The notes below the pieces were generated by a model. That model saw only the letters and a program-made list of their open reading frames with translations, ran no database searches and was not told where the DNA came from. 64,000 bases of DNA from Pseudoduganella rivuli (GTDB lineage Bacteria > Pseudomonadota > Gammaproteobacteria > Burkholderiales > Burkholderiaceae_D): NCBI RefSeq assembly GCF_009674485.1, contig NZ_WKJJ01000005.1:310001-374000 (forward strand). The letters run 5' to 3'. Every line of letters starts with the position of its first letter. The first letter of the stretch is position 1. The translations under genes were made by a program, and so were the position numbers. This document shows, piece after piece, positions 1 through 9,393 of this stretch.

Positions 1-156
<156 letters not shown>

Positions 157-370
157 TCAGTTTGGACACAGCTTTTTGCTAGAGCAGCGAGATTTTAGCA
201 GATGGAATAACGTTCTACACTATGCAACTTGTATGTCTTATATAAGTTACATGTGTTGTTTCTTTGAAAATATTAATCTCAAGGAAATATTACGAACGTT
301 ACCCATGGGCAAATGCACAACACCGGCACGCGGGAACTGGCTGGGAACTGCCCCGGCCAGGAGACTTATT

Positions 371-1015
371 TCAACCTTTGCCCGCTCCGACGGCAATCGC
401 ATACCCGTCCAGTACGCGCTTGCCATCATCAGCCACAAGCCGGAACGCCCCCGGCGCATAATCGGCCGACCGGATCAAGTACCCCTGGTACTTGCCTTCC
501 GCCGTGCAGCCGCCGACGGTCAGCGCGACCGGCAGCGTCCCGGGCACGCCGCCGCTGGCCTGCACGGTCCCGGACAGTTGGCAAGCGCCGCCCGTCGCCG
601 TCACCTTGCCGTCCGCATCCAGCGTGAAGTCCGCACTGAGCCCGCCCAGCAGCACCGTATAGCGGCCCGCCAGTTGCGCGGGCGCCACGGCCGACGTGCG
701 CAATTTCATGACGCTGGACTGGTTCAGGTTCACGGCGCCGGACAACGCCGCCGGCGCGCGCTGGACGGTATCGCCGTCGAGGCGGTACAGCGCCTGCGCG
801 GCCTGGCCGTCGCTGGGGGCCACGACAATAAAACCCTTGCCCTCGGCATCCATGAAGGCTTCGCCGTAATTGCCGGCCGGGTCGCCCTCCAGCAGGAAGG
901 CGGTCGACTGGCCGGGGGCGGGGGCGCCGCCCAGCACGACGTTGGACTGGGCGCCGCCACCACCGTTGCAGGCGGCCAGAACCAGGCAGGCTGGCAATAC
1001 GTATGGGATTCGCAT
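371..1015 (-). CDS. Hypothetical lipoprotein
   Basis: A 214-residue protein with a lipoprotein signal peptide: a short hydrophobic stretch ends in the lipobox LVLAAC at about residues 11-16, followed by a Gly-rich tail (NGGGG), so it is probably anchored to the envelope. The rest is Gly/Ala-rich with predicted beta character and no motif I recognise. It lies 7 bases after the SurE-like gene on the same strand, so the two are probably co-transcribed. Function unknown. Confidence 0.7.
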   Translation of the reverse strand: MRIPYVLPACLVLAACNGGGGAQSNVVLGGAPAPGQSTAFLLEGDPAGNYGEAFMDAEGKGFIVVAPSDGQAAQALYRLDGDTVQRAPAALSGAVNLNQSSVMKLRTSAVAPAQLAGRYTVLLGGLSADFTLDADGKVTATGGACQLSGTVQASGGVPGTLPVALTVGGCTAEGKYQGYLIRSADYAPGAFRLVADDGKRVLDGYAIAVGAGKG

Positions 1016-1022
1016 GGCCGCC

Positions 1023-2060
1023 TCACTTGATGAAGTTGGCCAGCTTGGCGCGGATCACGGCTTCCTGCGTCCGCGTGCCCTGGTGCGTGCCCTGCATGAC
1101 CGCCACGGCAATCGCACCGCTGTTGACCACGTTCTGTTCCGATTCCGGGTCCGTATCCGGCACGTACGTCAGCCCGGCCGGGGCGGGCGCCGGGTTGACC
1201 AGCAGCGTGACGCCGGGGAAGGCCGGCACGCCGTTGGGGAAGGCGCGCGCCAGGTAGCTCTGCGCCAGCGCATCTTTCGACAAATCTTCGATAAAGTAGG
1301 GCAGCGCAATCGTGGCCAGCCCGAGTTTCGCGTACTTGAACGGCAATGCCGCCGCGCCGCCCCTGGCGAATTTCGGCAGGTTCACGTTCAGCCCCACGCC
1401 CTGCGGCAACAGGCCGTCGCCCACGGATTTGCGTTTTTCCAGTTCCGCCACCAGCCGCACCACCACGTCGGCGGTTTCATATTCCGCGTCGCCTTCGGCC
1501 AGCCTGGTGTAGGGACGGTAATCGGTCGGCTGCTCGGCGCTGACGGCAATCGCCGGGATGCCCCGGTTGATGGCCACCAGCGCGGCGTTCACGGTACCGG
1601 AACCATTGTTGATGAAGCCCGTGTTGTTGCCGTAGTTCGGGCCGGACACCACCAGGTCGGGCGCCTTGCCCCAGGTTTTCTTTGCCGCGATGTCGATGCC
1701 GTACAACGTGGCCGCCACCGGCGTGCTGTTCACGTAAAACGCGAATGGCATACCGGGCAGTGTGCCGGTGCCGGGCGCGCCGGCCGGCAGGGCGCCGCCC
1801 CGGCTGGGCGTGGCGCCGCAATTGGTGGCGGACAGTGGCCCGATCGGCCGCAGGAAGCCCAGGGCGCCGCCCTGGCCGCTGTTGTCGCATACCTCGGACG
1901 AGATGATCACGTTGTGGCCCGCGGCCGAAAGCCGCTGTTGCAGCGCGTGCACGGTGGACGATTCGGCGCCGTCGTCATTGGTCACGAGGATATTCAGTGC
2001 GTGCGACGGGCTTGCAAAAGCTGCAAGCATCAGCGACGCGATCATGGTTAGTCGTTTCAT
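1023..2060 (-). CDS. SurE-like 5'/3'-nucleotidase (acid phosphatase), exported
   Basis: A 345-residue protein with a Sec signal peptide (MKRLTMIASLMLAAFASPSHA), followed directly by ILVTNDDG, the metal-binding N-terminal signature of the SurE survival-protein family. Classical SurE is cytosolic and about 250 residues; the signal peptide and extra length indicate a periplasmic or secreted member acting on nucleotides or other phosphate esters. The start has a good AGGAG site about 6 bases upstream. It is divergent from hsaA and probably not part of the steroid regulon, although the operator at 2134-2153 lies in the shared intergenic region. Substrate is unknown. Confidence 0.8.
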   Translation of the reverse strand: MKRLTMIASLMLAAFASPSHALNILVTNDDGAESSTVHALQQRLSAAGHNVIISSEVCDNSGQGGALGFLRPIGPLSATNCGATPSRGGALPAGAPGTGTLPGMPFAFYVNSTPVAATLYGIDIAAKKTWGKAPDLVVSGPNYGNNTGFINNGSGTVNAALVAINRGIPAIAVSAEQPTDYRPYTRLAEGDAEYETADVVVRLVAELEKRKSVGDGLLPQGVGLNVNLPKFARGGAAALPFKYAKLGLATIALPYFIEDLSKDALAQSYLARAFPNGVPAFPGVTLLVNPAPAPAGLTYVPDTDPESEQNVVNSGAIAVAVMQGTHQGTRTQEAVIRAKLANFIK

Positions 2061-2133
2061 GGAGTCTCCTGTAGTTGTGGTGCGCGATTAGTTGTCGCGT
2101 CGGTCACAGCGTCCCCCATCGCCCCCATCCCCT

Positions 2134-2153
2134 CATCGTCTGTTCGGACGATG
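2134..2153 (+). promoter_or_regulatory. Steroid-regulon dyad operator, copy 1 (hsaA)
   Basis: Perfect inverted repeat CATCGTC-N6-GACGATG, 58 bases before the hsaA start. Counting 33 bases from the dyad centre lands on GAACAT (2174-2179), a weak -10-like hexamer. The same dyad recurs before the other steroid operons. Confidence 0.7.
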
Positions 2154-2210
2154 TTGCGGTTTGCCCGTTGCGTGAACATGCCCTCAGACACTCACCAACA
2201 AGGAGCAGAC

Positions 2211-3431
2211 ATGCAACAGAACGTGGCCTCGTTACCCCTGCCGGCGGACCGGCTGGACCATCCCACGCCGGACGAACTGGTGGCCCGTGCCCGCGCCATG
2301 CTGCCCGCGCTGGCGGAACGCGCCGCGCAGGCGGAGCGGGAACAAAAGGTGTCGGACCAGACCATCGAGGACTTCCAGCAGGCGGGCCTGTTCCGTGTGC
2401 TGCAGCCGAAGCGCTATGGCGGCTATGAAATGGACCCGCAAGTGTTCTTCGACATCCAGCTGGCGATTGCCGAGGCGTGCATGTCCAGCGCGTGGGTGTA
2501 CGGCGTGCTGGCCGTGCACAACTGGCAACTGGCGCTGTTCGACGACCGCGCGCAGCAGGATGTGTGGGGCAATGACGACAGTATCCTGACGTCATCGACC
2601 TACATGCCGGTGGCGAAAGTAGTGCCGGTGGAAGGTGGCTTCCAGTTTTCCGGCCGCTGGGGCTTTTCCAGCGGTAGCGAACATTGCCAATGGGTATTGC
2701 TGGGCGGCCTGGTGCCGCCGACGGAAGCGGGCGGCCCGCCGGAATACCGCACTTTCCTGCTGCCCCGCAGCGATTACCGCATCGAACAGAATTGGGACGT
2801 GCTGGGTTTGCGCGGCACCGGCAGCCACGACATCGTCGTCGATGGCGTCTTCGTGCCCGATTACCGCACGCATAAGTCGTCCGACGGCTTCCTGTGCGAC
2901 AGTCCGGGCAATGCCGTCAATACGTCGCCGCTGTACCGCTTGCCGTTCGCGCAAATCTTCGTACGCGCCGTGTCCACGGCGTCGCTGGGTGCGCTGCAAG
3001 GGGCGATCAACCAGTTCCGCGCGTATGCTTTGAAACTGGTCAGTATCAATACGGGCCAGAAGACCACGGAAGACGTGGGCGCACAGATGGCGTGCGCCGA
3101 AGCGCAGGCGGCCGCCGATGAAATGCGCGTCGTGTTGCAACGGAACTTTGCCCACCTGATGGCATTGGCCCGCGCCGGCCAGCCGCTGCCGGTGGAAACC
3201 CGCGTCGAGTACCGCTACCAGTCGGCGGCCGTGCCGGAACGGTGCGCCGCCCAGGTCAACCGCCTGCTGCGCTATTGCGGCGGCCGTGGCATTTATCTCA
3301 CCAACCCGCTGACCCGCATTTTCCTCGATACCCACACGGCGCGCGCCCACGTGGCCAACAACCTGGACCCGTACGGCCGCAATTACGGCGGCTTGCTGAT
3401 GGGCCAGAACAACCGCGACTTCTTCGTGTGA
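2211..3431 (+). CDS. hsaA: 3-HSA 4-monooxygenase, oxygenase component
   Basis: A 406-residue flavin-dependent monooxygenase with the acyl-CoA dehydrogenase fold (HsaA/TesA2 and HpaB-C2 group). In the 9,10-seco pathway it hydroxylates the phenolic ring A of 3-HSA to a catechol, using reduced flavin from HsaB. Visible features are an N-terminal helical domain, the central SGRWGFSSGSEHCQW stretch typical of this group, and GRNYGG near the C-terminus. I chose ATG 2211 because AAGGAG lies just upstream; an upstream in-frame ATG at 2151 falls inside the operator dyad. It heads the run hsaA, steroid dehydrogenase, HSD, kshB, fadD3. Confidence 0.88.
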   Translation: MQQNVASLPLPADRLDHPTPDELVARARAMLPALAERAAQAEREQKVSDQTIEDFQQAGLFRVLQPKRYGGYEMDPQVFFDIQLAIAEACMSSAWVYGVLAVHNWQLALFDDRAQQDVWGNDDSILTSSTYMPVAKVVPVEGGFQFSGRWGFSSGSEHCQWVLLGGLVPPTEAGGPPEYRTFLLPRSDYRIEQNWDVLGLRGTGSHDIVVDGVFVPDYRTHKSSDGFLCDSPGNAVNTSPLYRLPFAQIFVRAVSTASLGALQGAINQFRAYALKLVSINTGQKTTEDVGAQMACAEAQAAADEMRVVLQRNFAHLMALARAGQPLPVETRVEYRYQSAAVPERCAAQVNRLLRYCGGRGIYLTNPLTRIFLDTHTARAHVANNLDPYGRNYGGLLMGQNNRDFFV

Positions 3432-3438
3432 GCGGGCC

Positions 3439-5100
3439 ATGGAACTATCGCCAACACAGCCGCCACTGCAGATAAGCGCTTCCGCCTGCCATCCGTGGGA
3501 TGACGATTGCGATGTGCTGGTGCTGGGCTTCGGTGCGGCCGGGGCATGCGCCGCGCTGGCGGCAAGCGAAAGCGGCGCGTGCGTGCTGGTGATGGACCGC
3601 TTCAACCGGGGCGGCGCCAGCGCCAAGAGCGGCGGCGTGGTCTACGCGGGCGGCGGCACGCCGCAGCAGCTGGAAGCGGGCGTGCACGATACGCCGCAAG
3701 CCATGTTCGATTACCTGCGCCAGGAAACCGGCGACACCGTCAGCCACGCCACGTTGCGCGCGTTCTGCGAAGGCAGCAGGGGCATGGTGGCATGGCTGAC
3801 GGGACTTGGCGTGCAATTCGATTCCCGCATGCCGCCTGTGAAAACGTCGTATCCGCAGGATGGCTATTACCTGTATTACTCGGGCAGCGAAGCGGTGCCC
3901 GCCTTTGCGCAGCAGGCGCAACCCGCACCCCGGGGCCACCGCGTCAAGGGACGTGGCATGTCGGGCGCCGCGCTGTTCGGCGTGCTGCGCGCCGCCGTGG
4001 CCCGCGCCGGCATCGCCGTGCAGGGGCAGGCCATCGCCCGCCGCCTGATCACGGACCGCGCCGGCAACGTGATCGGCGCGGAAGTGGCGCAGTTGCGCGG
4101 CGCGCCCGGATGGCTGCATCGCCAACTGGAACGCTTTGCCGATACCGTCCACAACATGGCGCCCGGCCTGGCCGATGGCGCGCGCGCCGCGCTGTCCGCG
4201 CTGGAACAGCGGTACGCCAAGGTGCGCCACGTGCGTGCCCGGGGCGGCGTGGTATTGGCCACGGGCGGCTTTATTTTCAACCGCGCCATGTTGGGCAGGC
4301 ACGCTCCCCGTTACCTGCGCGCGTGGCGCCTTGGCGCGACGGGCTGCGCGGGCAGCGGCATCGCGCTGGGTGAATCCGCCGGCGGCGCCACGTCGCACAT
4401 GCACAAGGTGTCGGCGTGGCGCTTCATCAATCCGCCATTCGACTGGGCGCGCGGCATCGTCGTCGACCGGTCGGGGCGGCGCATCTGCAACGAGGAAGTC
4501 TATGGCGCGCGGCTGGGGCACGCCATGTGCGAACAGGCCGATGGCCGCGCGTGGCTGATCCTCGACACGCGCCTGCGCAACGCGGCGCTGCGCGAATGCC
4601 GCGGCGGCAAGCTGTGGCTGTTCCAGAGCGGCCCGGCCATGCTGCTGATGTTGTTCGGCGCCGTGAAGGCGCCCGACGCGGGAACGCTGGCGGCGCGGCT
4701 GGGCATGCCGCCGGCGCAACTGCGGCAAACCATCGACGGCTACAACCTGGCGGCGCGGGGCGGCGCTCCCGACGCGCTGGGTAAATCGCCATCGATGCTG
4801 GCGCCGCTGGAAGGGCCGCTGTATGCCATCGACATCTCGATGGACAGCCGGCTGTTCCCGTGCCCCGCCATCACATTGGGCGGCCTGCGCGTGGACGAAG
4901 ACACCGGCGCCGTGCTGCGCGCCGATGGCCGCGCCATTGGCGGCCTGTATGCGGCGGGACGCACGGCGCTGGGCATCGCATCGAATCAATACGTCAGCGG
5001 CTTGTCGCTGGCGGACTGCGTGTGGTCCGGCCGCCGTGCCGGCGCCGCCGCATGCCAAACACATCTACTACAACGAGGAGACAGCTATGGGCAAGGATAA
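3439..5100 (+). CDS. FAD-dependent 3-ketosteroid dehydrogenase, probably delta4(5alpha) type
   Basis: A 553-residue flavoprotein of the fumarate-reductase/3-ketosteroid dehydrogenase superfamily. The dinucleotide-binding motif VLGFGAAGACAA is near residue 30, followed by GGASAKSGGVVYAGGGT. Near the C-terminus it has SNQYVSGLSLADCVWSGRRAG, which fits delta4-(5alpha)-KstD (TesI-like) enzymes better than delta1-KstD, which carries a YPGxG motif there. Its role would be introducing the C4-C5 double bond in 5alpha-steroids. It starts 7 bases after hsaA and overlaps the next gene by 14 bases, so translation is probably coupled. Assignment of delta4 rather than delta1 is an inference from C-terminal motifs. 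Confidence 0.65.
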   Translation: MELSPTQPPLQISASACHPWDDDCDVLVLGFGAAGACAALAASESGACVLVMDRFNRGGASAKSGGVVYAGGGTPQQLEAGVHDTPQAMFDYLRQETGDTVSHATLRAFCEGSRGMVAWLTGLGVQFDSRMPPVKTSYPQDGYYLYYSGSEAVPAFAQQAQPAPRGHRVKGRGMSGAALFGVLRAAVARAGIAVQGQAIARRLITDRAGNVIGAEVAQLRGAPGWLHRQLERFADTVHNMAPGLADGARAALSALEQRYAKVRHVRARGGVVLATGGFIFNRAMLGRHAPRYLRAWRLGATGCAGSGIALGESAGGATSHMHKVSAWRFINPPFDWARGIVVDRSGRRICNEEVYGARLGHAMCEQADGRAWLILDTRLRNAALRECRGGKLWLFQSGPAMLLMLFGAVKAPDAGTLAARLGMPPAQLRQTIDGYNLAARGGAPDALGKSPSMLAPLEGPLYAIDISMDSRLFPCPAITLGGLRVDEDTGAVLRADGRAIGGLYAAGRTALGIASNQYVSGLSLADCVWSGRRAGAAACQTHLLQRGDSYGQG

Positions 5101-5860
5101 CGGACGGGTCAAGGGCAAGGTGGTACTGGTCACGGGCGCGGCGAGTGGTGTCGGCAAGGAAAACGCATTGCTGCTGGCGGCTGAAGGCGCGAAAGTCGTG
5201 CTGACCGACGTCAATGAGGAAGGCGTGCAGGCGGTTGCGCAAGAGATCGGCGACAACGCCTATGCCATGGCCCACAACATCGCCAGCGAAGGCGACTGGC
5301 AGCGCGTGGTGGTGGCGACGCTGGAGCGCTTTGGCCGCCTCGATGTACTGGTCAACAACGCCGCCATCCTGGCCATGGGAACGATCGAATCGACCACCCT
5401 GGAAGACTGGCAAAAAATCCAGCGCATCAATGCGGAAGGGTATTTCCTCGGCTGCAAATACGGCGTGCAAGCCATGAAGCAGCACGGCGGCGCCATCATC
5501 AACATGGCGTCGCTGGCTGCGCTGGCGGGCATGGCGCACTTCTGCGCGTACAGCGCGTCGAAAGGTGCGGTGACCGCGCTGACCCGCAGTGTGGCAGCGC
5601 ATTGCAAGCAGCAGCGCTACAACATCCGCTGCAATTCCATCCACCCGGACGGCATCCTGACGGCGATGGTCATGAGCCTGATGGGCGCCGCCGCGAAGGG
5701 GGAGCAAGCGGAAGTGAAGGTGGAGGGCGATCCGATGGCGCGCATGTGCATGCCGAAGGATATCGCCAACCTGGTGCTGTTCCTGGCCTCGGACGAATCG
5801 CGCTTCATCAACGGTTCGGAACTGCGCATCGACAACGGCCAGTTGTCGATCGATTCCTGA
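5087..5860 (+). CDS. 3beta/17beta-hydroxysteroid dehydrogenase (SDR)
   Basis: A 257-residue classical short-chain dehydrogenase. It has TGAASGVG for NAD(P) binding (about residues 16-23), NNAA, and the catalytic Y-x3-K in YSASK. The segments RCNSIHPDGI and FLASDESRFINGSEL match what I recall of Comamonas testosteroni 3beta/17beta-HSD closely. It would oxidise 3beta- or 17beta-hydroxysteroids to ketones at pathway entry. ATG 5087 is chosen because GAGGAG lies 7 bases upstream; the longer in-frame extension merely overlaps the preceding gene. Confidence 0.75.
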   Translation: MGKDNGRVKGKVVLVTGAASGVGKENALLLAAEGAKVVLTDVNEEGVQAVAQEIGDNAYAMAHNIASEGDWQRVVVATLERFGRLDVLVNNAAILAMGTIESTTLEDWQKIQRINAEGYFLGCKYGVQAMKQHGGAIINMASLAALAGMAHFCAYSASKGAVTALTRSVAAHCKQQRYNIRCNSIHPDGILTAMVMSLMGAAAKGEQAEVKVEGDPMARMCMPKDIANLVLFLASDESRFINGSELRIDNGQLSIDS

Positions 5861-5870
5861 GGAGGCCGGC

Positions 5871-6902
5871 ATGAACGCCGCCGTGCCAACTTACCATGCG
5901 TTGCGCGTTGCGCGCGTCGTGGCGGAGACCGCCGACGCCACGTCGGTGGAGCTGGACGTGCCGACCGCGCTGGCGCCGCTGTTCGCCTACCGGCCCGGCC
6001 AGTTCCTGACGTTGCGCGTCGCGCATCCGGACGGCGAGCTGGCGCGCTGCTATTCACTGTCCAGCAGCCCGGGCATCGATGCGAAACCCCGCGTCACCAT
6101 CAAGCGGGTGGCGGGCGGACGCGCATCGAACTGGCTGTGCGACCGCTTGCAGGCCGGGGCGCAGGTGGACGTGATGGCGCCGGCCGGCGTCTTTGTCCCG
6201 GCGCGGCTGGACGGCGATTTCACGCTGCTGGCGGGCGGCAGCGGCATCACGCCCATGCTGTCGATCATCAAGGTGGTGCTGGCGCAGGGCGCGGGCAGGA
6301 TCTGGCTACTGTATGCCAACCGCGATGCGGAATCGATCATCTTCCGCGGCGAACTGCAAGCATTGGCGCGCCAGCATCCGCAGCGCCTCGTCGTGCAGCA
6401 CTGGCTGGACCAGGTGCAGGGCGTGCCGGAACAGGAGCAGATGCAGGCACTGCTGGCATCCCACGGCGCCGACCAGTATTTTATTTGCGGCCCGAAACCG
6501 TTCATGGATGGCGCGCAGGCCGCGCTGAAGGCGTTGGGTGTCGAGCGGGGCAAGGTGCGGGTCGAACGGTTCGTGTCGCTGGATGCCGGCGTCATCGCGC
6601 CGCAGCCGGAAGAAACGTCCGGCGCGGCCACCGCGCTGGCGGTGGCGCTGGATGGCACGAACCATGAGCTGACGGTTTCCGCCGGCGCAACCCTGCTGGA
6701 CGCCATGCTGGCCGCCGGCCTGAATCCGCCGAACTCGTGCCGCAGCGGTTCCTGCGGCGCGTGCATGTGCAAGGTGGAAGAGGGCCGCGTGACGCTGAAG
6801 CTCAACGCGGTGCTCGACGATGACGACCTGGCCGAAGGCTGGACCCTGGCATGCCAGGGCGTGCCCGCCAGCGATTCGCTGCGCATCCGTTTTCCCGACT
6901 AG
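5871..6902 (+). CDS. kshB: 3-ketosteroid 9alpha-hydroxylase, reductase component
   Basis: A 343-residue three-domain reductase. An FAD-binding domain (YRPGQFLTLR, RCYSLSSSP) is followed by an NAD-binding domain (LLAGGSGITPMLS) and a C-terminal plant-type [2Fe-2S] ferredoxin with cysteines at about 290, 295, 298 and 328 (CRSGSCGAC...C). This order is that of KshB-type reductases, which pass electrons from NADH to the Rieske oxygenase KshA. KshA lies 25 kb away (31532-32566). The start follows GAGG. Related reductases (PaaE, HmpX) share the layout, so the KshB role rests partly on context. Confidence 0.8.
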   Translation: MNAAVPTYHALRVARVVAETADATSVELDVPTALAPLFAYRPGQFLTLRVAHPDGELARCYSLSSSPGIDAKPRVTIKRVAGGRASNWLCDRLQAGAQVDVMAPAGVFVPARLDGDFTLLAGGSGITPMLSIIKVVLAQGAGRIWLLYANRDAESIIFRGELQALARQHPQRLVVQHWLDQVQGVPEQEQMQALLASHGADQYFICGPKPFMDGAQAALKALGVERGKVRVERFVSLDAGVIAPQPEETSGAATALAVALDGTNHELTVSAGATLLDAMLAAGLNPPNSCRSGSCGACMCKVEEGRVTLKLNAVLDDDDLAEGWTLACQGVPASDSLRIRFPD

Positions 6903-6917
6903 TTTTTCGACTTTCCT

Positions 6918-8525
6918 ATGAAGCCAATGAATCCTATCCTGGCCGGCGAGCCGGCGGCGGCCCAGACCACGCCGCACATGCTGTCCGCCGCCGCCGCGCG
7001 CTGGCCGCTGGCGCGCGCGATCTATGAGCCGGGCCATGCGCTGACCTATGCCGACCTCGACGCGCTGCGCTGGCAAGCCACGCGCGCGCTGCTGGCGGCC
7101 GGCATCGAACCGGGTGACCGCGTTGCCATCTGGGCGCCCAACGGCCACCAGTGGATTGCCGCCGCACTGGCGATCCATAGCGCGGGCGCCGTGCTGGTGC
7201 CCGTCAATACGCGGCTGCGCGGCGTCGAGGCGGGCGGCATCCTGGCTGACAGCGGTGCGCGCATGCTGTTTTGCGCCGGCGATTTCCTCGGCGACTATTA
7301 CCCGGCGCTGCTGGGCGGCCATCGCCCCGCGACAGTGGAACGCATCATCGTACTGGGCGTCGCCAGGCCCGGGCCCGGTGTGGAAGACTGGCATGCCTTC
7401 CTGTCCCGCGCCGGCAGCGTGCGCTGGGAAGCGGCGGCCGCGCGGGCGGCCGCCGTCAAGCCGGACGACTTGTCTGACCTGATGTTTACGTCCGGCACCA
7501 CGGGCCGGCCCAAGGGCGTGATGGCGGCCCATGGCCAGAACCTGCGCGCCATCGCGTCGTGGGGCGCCGCCGTCGGCCTGCAGCCGGCGGAGCGCTACCT
7601 GATTGTCTCGCCATTCTTCCACGCTTTCGGCTACAAGGCGGGCTGGCTGGCCGCGCTGATGCATGGCTGCACCATCGCACCGCACCAGGTGTTCGATGCA
7701 CAAGCCATCCTGGAACGGGTCGCGGCCGAGCGCATCCACGTGTTGCCCGGGCCGCCGACCCTGTACTTGTCGATGCTGGCGCACCCGCAGTTGCGGGAAT
7801 ACGACTTGTCCAGCTTGCGGGCAGCCGTCACGGGCGCCGCCACGATCGCGCCGTCGCTGATTGAACGCATGCGCTGCGAACTGGGCTTCCGCACGGTACT
7901 GACGGGGTATGGCTTAACCGAATCGTGCGGTTTCGCCACCCTGTGCGATGGCCGCGACACGGCGGAGCGGGTGGCGACGACTTGCGGCCGCCCCATGCCC
8001 GGCGTCGAATTGCGCTGCGTGGACGGGGACGGCGGCGTCGTTGCGCCGGGTGCCGCAGGCGAAGTGCAGCTGCGTGGCTACAACGTCATGCAGGGCTATT
8101 TCAACGATGCCGGCGCCACGGAACGCGCCATCGGCGCCGACGGCTGGCTGCGCACGGGCGACGTGGGCGTCATCGATGAACAGGGGTATCTGCGCATCAC
8201 CGACCGGCTGGGCGACATGTACATCTGCGGGGGCTTCAATTGCTATCCCGCGGAAATCGAACGTTTGCTGGCCGCGCACCCCGCGATTGCCCAGGTGGCC
8301 GTGATCGGCATACCGGACGAGCGCATGGGGGAGGTGGGCAAGGCGTGCATCGTGCTGCGGCCGGGTGTCAGCCTGGTGGAAGGGGAGTTGATCGCGTGGG
8401 CGCGCGGGCAGATGGCCAATTACAAGGTGCCGCGTGTAGCGAGCTTCATGGATGCATTGCCGCAAAACGCATCCGGCAAAGTGCTGAAGTACCAACTCAG
8501 GAGGCAGTGTGACGCGCCGGGGTAA
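6918..8525 (+). CDS. fadD3: Acyl-CoA synthetase, probably HIP-CoA ligase
   Basis: A 535-residue member of the AMP-forming acyl-CoA synthetase family. The P-loop TSGTTGRPKG starts at residue 191, and the adenylation hinge region reads GWLRTGDVG...ITDRLGDMYICGG, then FNCYPAEIE. In this context it would activate the C/D-ring propionate (HIP) to its CoA thioester, the entry step for the ipd/fad genes. No clear Shine-Dalgarno precedes ATG 6918; ATG 6927 is an alternative, or translation may be coupled to kshB, 15 bases upstream. Specificity for HIP is inferred from the neighbouring genes. Confidence 0.72.
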   Translation: MKPMNPILAGEPAAAQTTPHMLSAAAARWPLARAIYEPGHALTYADLDALRWQATRALLAAGIEPGDRVAIWAPNGHQWIAAALAIHSAGAVLVPVNTRLRGVEAGGILADSGARMLFCAGDFLGDYYPALLGGHRPATVERIIVLGVARPGPGVEDWHAFLSRAGSVRWEAAAARAAAVKPDDLSDLMFTSGTTGRPKGVMAAHGQNLRAIASWGAAVGLQPAERYLIVSPFFHAFGYKAGWLAALMHGCTIAPHQVFDAQAILERVAAERIHVLPGPPTLYLSMLAHPQLREYDLSSLRAAVTGAATIAPSLIERMRCELGFRTVLTGYGLTESCGFATLCDGRDTAERVATTCGRPMPGVELRCVDGDGGVVAPGAAGEVQLRGYNVMQGYFNDAGATERAIGADGWLRTGDVGVIDEQGYLRITDRLGDMYICGGFNCYPAEIERLLAAHPAIAQVAVIGIPDERMGEVGKACIVLRPGVSLVEGELIAWARGQMANYKVPRVASFMDALPQNASGKVLKYQLRRQCDAPG

Positions 8526-8584
8526 CGATTTACGCCGCGGACCGGGGCGGCACACAGGCCCGGTACACATCAAGGAGATCCAAC

Positions 8585-8761
8585 ATGACTAGTCTGCCCA
8601 GCGCTGCGGTACAACTGGAATCCGTCATGCGCACCGTATTGAATGTCGTCGTATCACCGGGAGCTTGGCTGCTGGACAACTGGCCATCGTTACTGGCGGC
8701 GGCGGGGATAGTGTTGGTGGCCGCGTCGCTGGCGGGTTTATTGCGGTGGCAGATGAGGTGA
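8585..8761 (+). CDS. Small single-span membrane protein (58 residues)
   Basis: A short reading frame of 58 codons beginning MTSLPSAAVQ, with a strong AAGGAG about 10 bases before the ATG. It encodes an amphipathic N-terminal half and one hydrophobic span (WPSLLAAAGIVLVAASLAGL), then the short basic tail RWQMR. It follows fadD3 by 60 bases on the same strand and would be the last gene of the hsaA operon. I recognise no family. The ribosome site and clean membrane span support a real gene, but it is short and function is unknown. Confidence 0.5.
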   Translation: MTSLPSAAVQLESVMRTVLNVVVSPGAWLLDNWPSLLAAAGIVLVAASLAGLLRWQMR

Positions 8762-8809
8762 GATAGAAAGTGGGGAGTGGCCACGACCGCGAGAGCGGTG
8801 CGTAGCGCC

Positions 8810-9172
8810 TCAATCAGAGGCGCCGGTTTTCCGCTGACTTAGCTGCCAGCCAGCGTGCACCGCCAAGCCGTATAACAAGATGAGGGGAATTCCAAGCAAT
8901 GCAAACCCGTAAGTTGCGACGACTACGGGTATCCATAGGATGAAAGCGCTCACAGTGGCCGCCCAAGCCAGCTGCTTCCTTTGCCCTTCAAAGAATTTAA
9001 TGTTGCCTGCGAGTGCCCCCAAAAGAGCACCCGACACGAGCAAAAAAACAAATTTCACTAAAAGGGAGAAGTCGCTGCCCGCAAAGCACAGCCACGTGTT
9101 CGCAAGAAATGTAACAAAGGAAATCGAAAAACCGAGTATTTTTTGCAAAGTACGTGAGAGATGCATAGTCAT
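8810..9172 (-). CDS. Hypothetical membrane protein
   Basis: A 120-residue protein with about four hydrophobic spans (ILGFSISFVTFLANTWLCF, LLVKFVFLLVSGALLGALAG, WAATVSAFILWIPVVVATYG, FALLGIPLILLYGLAV). No family is recognised. A GGAGGG tract lies about 13 bases before the start. The coding sequence and the 220 bases after it are visibly less GC-rich than the steroid genes around them, and the codon choice looks different, which suggests separate acquisition. It sits between the ends of two steroid operons. Confidence 0.55.
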   Translation of the reverse strand: MTMHLSRTLQKILGFSISFVTFLANTWLCFAGSDFSLLVKFVFLLVSGALLGALAGNIKFFEGQRKQLAWAATVSAFILWIPVVVATYGFALLGIPLILLYGLAVHAGWQLSQRKTGASD

Positions 9173-9393
9173 GAATGAAATCGGCCCTCCAATTGCCTTG
9201 TCCTCGACAGATGGATTCCAAAAGTGCCACGCCGGTCGGCGCTCACCGTATACGATACTGCGATAACGCCGTGCAGTGGGTGCGAGAGTGGTATTTTTGG
9301 GGTGCCGTGATCTCGTAATTTCAGGCCTTCGGATTGGCCAATGTTCAATGTTAAGACCTGGGGAAGACGTGCGAGTTCATCCCAGCACCGGGT

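Noticed and set aside
170..310. AT-rich stretch upstream of icd considered as an attachment site or mobile-element remnant
   Set aside because: No repeats, integrase or flanking duplication; more simply the icd promoter region.
4823..5086. N-terminal extension of the SDR into the preceding dehydrogenase gene
   Set aside because: The extension is out-of-frame shadow of the dehydrogenase; the SDR has its own GAGGAG and start at 5087.
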